A stretch of 64,000 bases of DNA, taken from assembly GCA_035292585.1 (NCBI GenBank), contig DATDPU010000091.1, positions 3,538 to 67,537 on the forward strand. The letters are read 5' to 3'. Positions 62,941-64,000 of this stretch are shown one piece after another. The notes below the pieces were generated by a model, which did no database searches, was not told the origin of the DNA, and worked only from the letters and a program-made list of their open reading frames with translations. Position numbers and translations under genes: made by a program. Origin of the DNA: DASSFZ01 sp035292585. GTDB lineage: Bacteria > Chloroflexota > Anaerolineae > Fen-1058. Each line of letters begins with the position of its first letter. Within the stretch, counting starts at the first letter, position 1.

Positions 62941-63810
62941 CTTCAACGGCACAAATCCCAGCTCCGCCACGATCGCCTGCCCGGCCAGGCTCAGAATCCA
63001 ATCGAGATACGCTTTGATCGCGCCGGTCGGCTCGCCGCTGGTGTATATGAATAACGGGCGCGCGATGGGGTACAGGCCGGCATTCACCGTCTCAATGCTC
63101 GGCTGGAAATAAGCTGCGCCCGGCTCCGTCGCAACCGCGATCGTTTTTACGTCGGCGGTCACATACCCCAACCCATCGTAGCCAATCGCATTGGGGTTGT
63201 CGCGGGCCTCGGCGGTGATGCCTTCGCTCGAAGGCAGCAGCAGCGTGTCGGGTGAAAAGAGCGTCGGGTTGTCCGCATCGCCCAGCCGCAGCACTTCTTC
63301 CAGGAAATAGACGTGCGTGCCCGAGTTGGTCTCGCGCGAGAGCCGCACAATCGGGCGATCTTCTCCGCCCACCTCGCGCCAGTTGTTGACGTTGCCGCTG
63401 TAAATGTCGGAGATTTGCTGCAGCGTGAGCGAAGCGACGGGGTTGGAGGGATGGACGATCACGGCGATGGCGTCGCGGGCCACTTCGATCTCGAATGGTT
63501 GGATACCGTTGGCCTCGGCCTGCTGCCGCTCTTCGGGCTTCAGCGCGCGGCTGGCGTTGGCGATGTCGGCGGCGCCGTTGATCAACGCCGCGATGCCCGT
63601 GCCCGACCCGCCGCCCGTGACCGAGATACGCACAGCCGGGTGTTGCTGCTGGTAAGCCTCGGCCCAGGCCAACGCTAAATTGACCATGGTATCCGAGCCG
63701 ATATTCTCAATCGTATTCCCACGGGTGGCGTCCGGCTGTGCGCTGGCGCGACGGGCACAACCGGCGAGGATCAAGGCCAACACCATGAAGAGGAATGCCG
63801 AGGCGCGCAT
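62938..63810 (-). CDS. pstS: Phosphate-binding lipoprotein PstS
   Basis: 290 residues from the ATG at 63810. The signal FLFMVLALILAGC has a lipobox ending in Cys, so it is a lipoprotein outside the membrane. Binding-fold motifs are IENIGSDTMVNLALAWAEAY, ISVTGGGSGTGIAALINGAADIANASR and VRLSRETNSGTHVYFLEEVL, all typical of PstS. It feeds phosphate to PstCA. The frame upstream of 63810 crosses the promoter and is not used. Confidence 0.94.
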   Translation of the reverse strand: MRASAFLFMVLALILAGCARRASAQPDATRGNTIENIGSDTMVNLALAWAEAYQQQHPAVRISVTGGGSGTGIAALINGAADIANASRALKPEERQQAEANGIQPFEIEVARDAIAVIVHPSNPVASLTLQQISDIYSGNVNNWREVGGEDRPIVRLSRETNSGTHVYFLEEVLRLGDADNPTLFSPDTLLLPSSEGITAEARDNPNAIGYDGLGYVTADVKTIAVATEPGAAYFQPSIETVNAGLYPIARPLFIYTSGEPTGAIKAYLDWILSLAGQAIVAELGFVPLK

Positions 63811-63817
63811 TGATCGA

Positions 63818-63846
63818 ATTATAACATGCCGGTCGCACTTCAACAA
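63818..63846 (-). promoter_or_regulatory. Sigma-70 promoter of the pst operon
   Basis: On the minus strand TTGTTG (63846-63841) and TATAAT (63823-63818) are 17 bases apart. The expected start of transcription (about 63811) is at the pstS ATG itself, so the transcript may have almost no leader. No clear PHO-box direct repeats were seen. Confidence 0.7.
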
Positions 63847-63879
63847 CGGCTGTGAGTTCCAGTGTGCACGCAAAGGTTG

Positions 63880-63999
63880 TCAGACGGCCAACGGCCGGGC
63901 CGCCCGTCGAGCGCACAGGATGTCCCAGTCGCCGCTGAGCCACGCCGCACGGGCTTTGGCCGTGTGGACGGCGCCTTCCACATTCCACTGGGCACCGGG
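63880..63999 (-). CDS. C-terminal fragment of an unidentified gene
   Basis: A reading frame entering from beyond the window ends at TGA 63882-63880. Its 39 visible residues include NVEGAVHTAKARAAWLSGDW, a plausible helix-rich protein end with no stop. A competing frame on the same strand is rich in Arg, Cys and Pro and looks like a shadow. The function cannot be told; it would lie directly upstream of pstS. Confidence 0.4.
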   Translation of the reverse strand, partial: PGAQWNVEGAVHTAKARAAWLSGDWDILCARRAARPLAV

Positions 64000-64000
64000 G

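Noticed and set aside
63707..63988. 93-codon open frame upstream of and overlapping pstS on the same strand
   Set aside because: It overlaps the pstS start and promoter and has an Arg/Cys/Pro-rich composition; the frame ending at 63880 looks more like a genuine gene end.

Overview
The window is a GC-rich bacterial chromosome segment with no phage genes, transposases or plasmid functions. Secreted proteins with Thr/Pro-rich linkers, DUF4012 and DUF2723 proteins, CARDB-bearing glycoside hydrolases ending in an L-P-I motif, and a fused alpha-beta glycyl-tRNA synthetase suggest a member of the Chloroflexota (Anaerolineae-like). This assignment is inferred from gene content and is not proven.

Bases 1 to about 32,440 form one long minus-strand surface-polysaccharide region. 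In transcription order it runs: nucleotide-sugar epimerase, Wzz-like chain-length protein, TPR protein, Wzx-like flippase, two FkbM methyltransferases, Wzy-like polymerase, three GT4 glycosyltransferases, three small methyltransferases, a TagA/WecG glycosyltransferase, a HEPN/MNT toxin-antitoxin pair, a polyprenyl-phosphate sugar transferase, an O-antigen ligase-like protein, a flippase-like membrane protein, GT2, DUF2723, DUF4012, a small wall-anchor-like protein, a beta-propeller, two secreted glycoside hydrolases, a Wzt-type ABC ATPase, a second epimerase and the start of rfbD. Many junctions are 4-base stop/start overlaps, so translation is probably coupled along the run.

Bases 32,469 to 35,792 (minus) carry an orphan AbiEii-like nucleotidyltransferase, a type-4 uracil-DNA glycosylase and the rimI-tsaB-tsaE group. 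Bases 35,992 to 57,735 (plus) are mostly housekeeping: phosphoesterase, glmU, a CNNM/CBS protein, recO, glyQS, a ComEC-like hydrolase, a proline-racemase-family enzyme, ppdK, dnaG, rpoD, tRNA-Asn, a lipoprotein hydrolase and an MFS transporter. Bases 57,800 to the end (minus) hold a DUF3109 protein, an M29 aminopeptidase and the phosphate uptake operon pstS-pstC-pstA-pstB, with a GxxExxY gene lodged between pstC and pstA.

The most unusual layer lies between the genes. The spacers contain several families of short repeats: heptamer tandem arrays, paired inverted hairpins resembling REPINs, and ACGGAT- or ATCCGTT-rich palindromes. They run into gene ends. One forms the linker of the fused GlyRS, one contains the recO stop codon, one appears to act as the ppdK terminator, and one flanks the GxxExxY gene. 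A second standout is a roughly 200-base stretch of consecutive hairpins behind a TATAAT box just after the rpoD terminator, with competing pairings, which may be an RNA gene or a regulatory leader.
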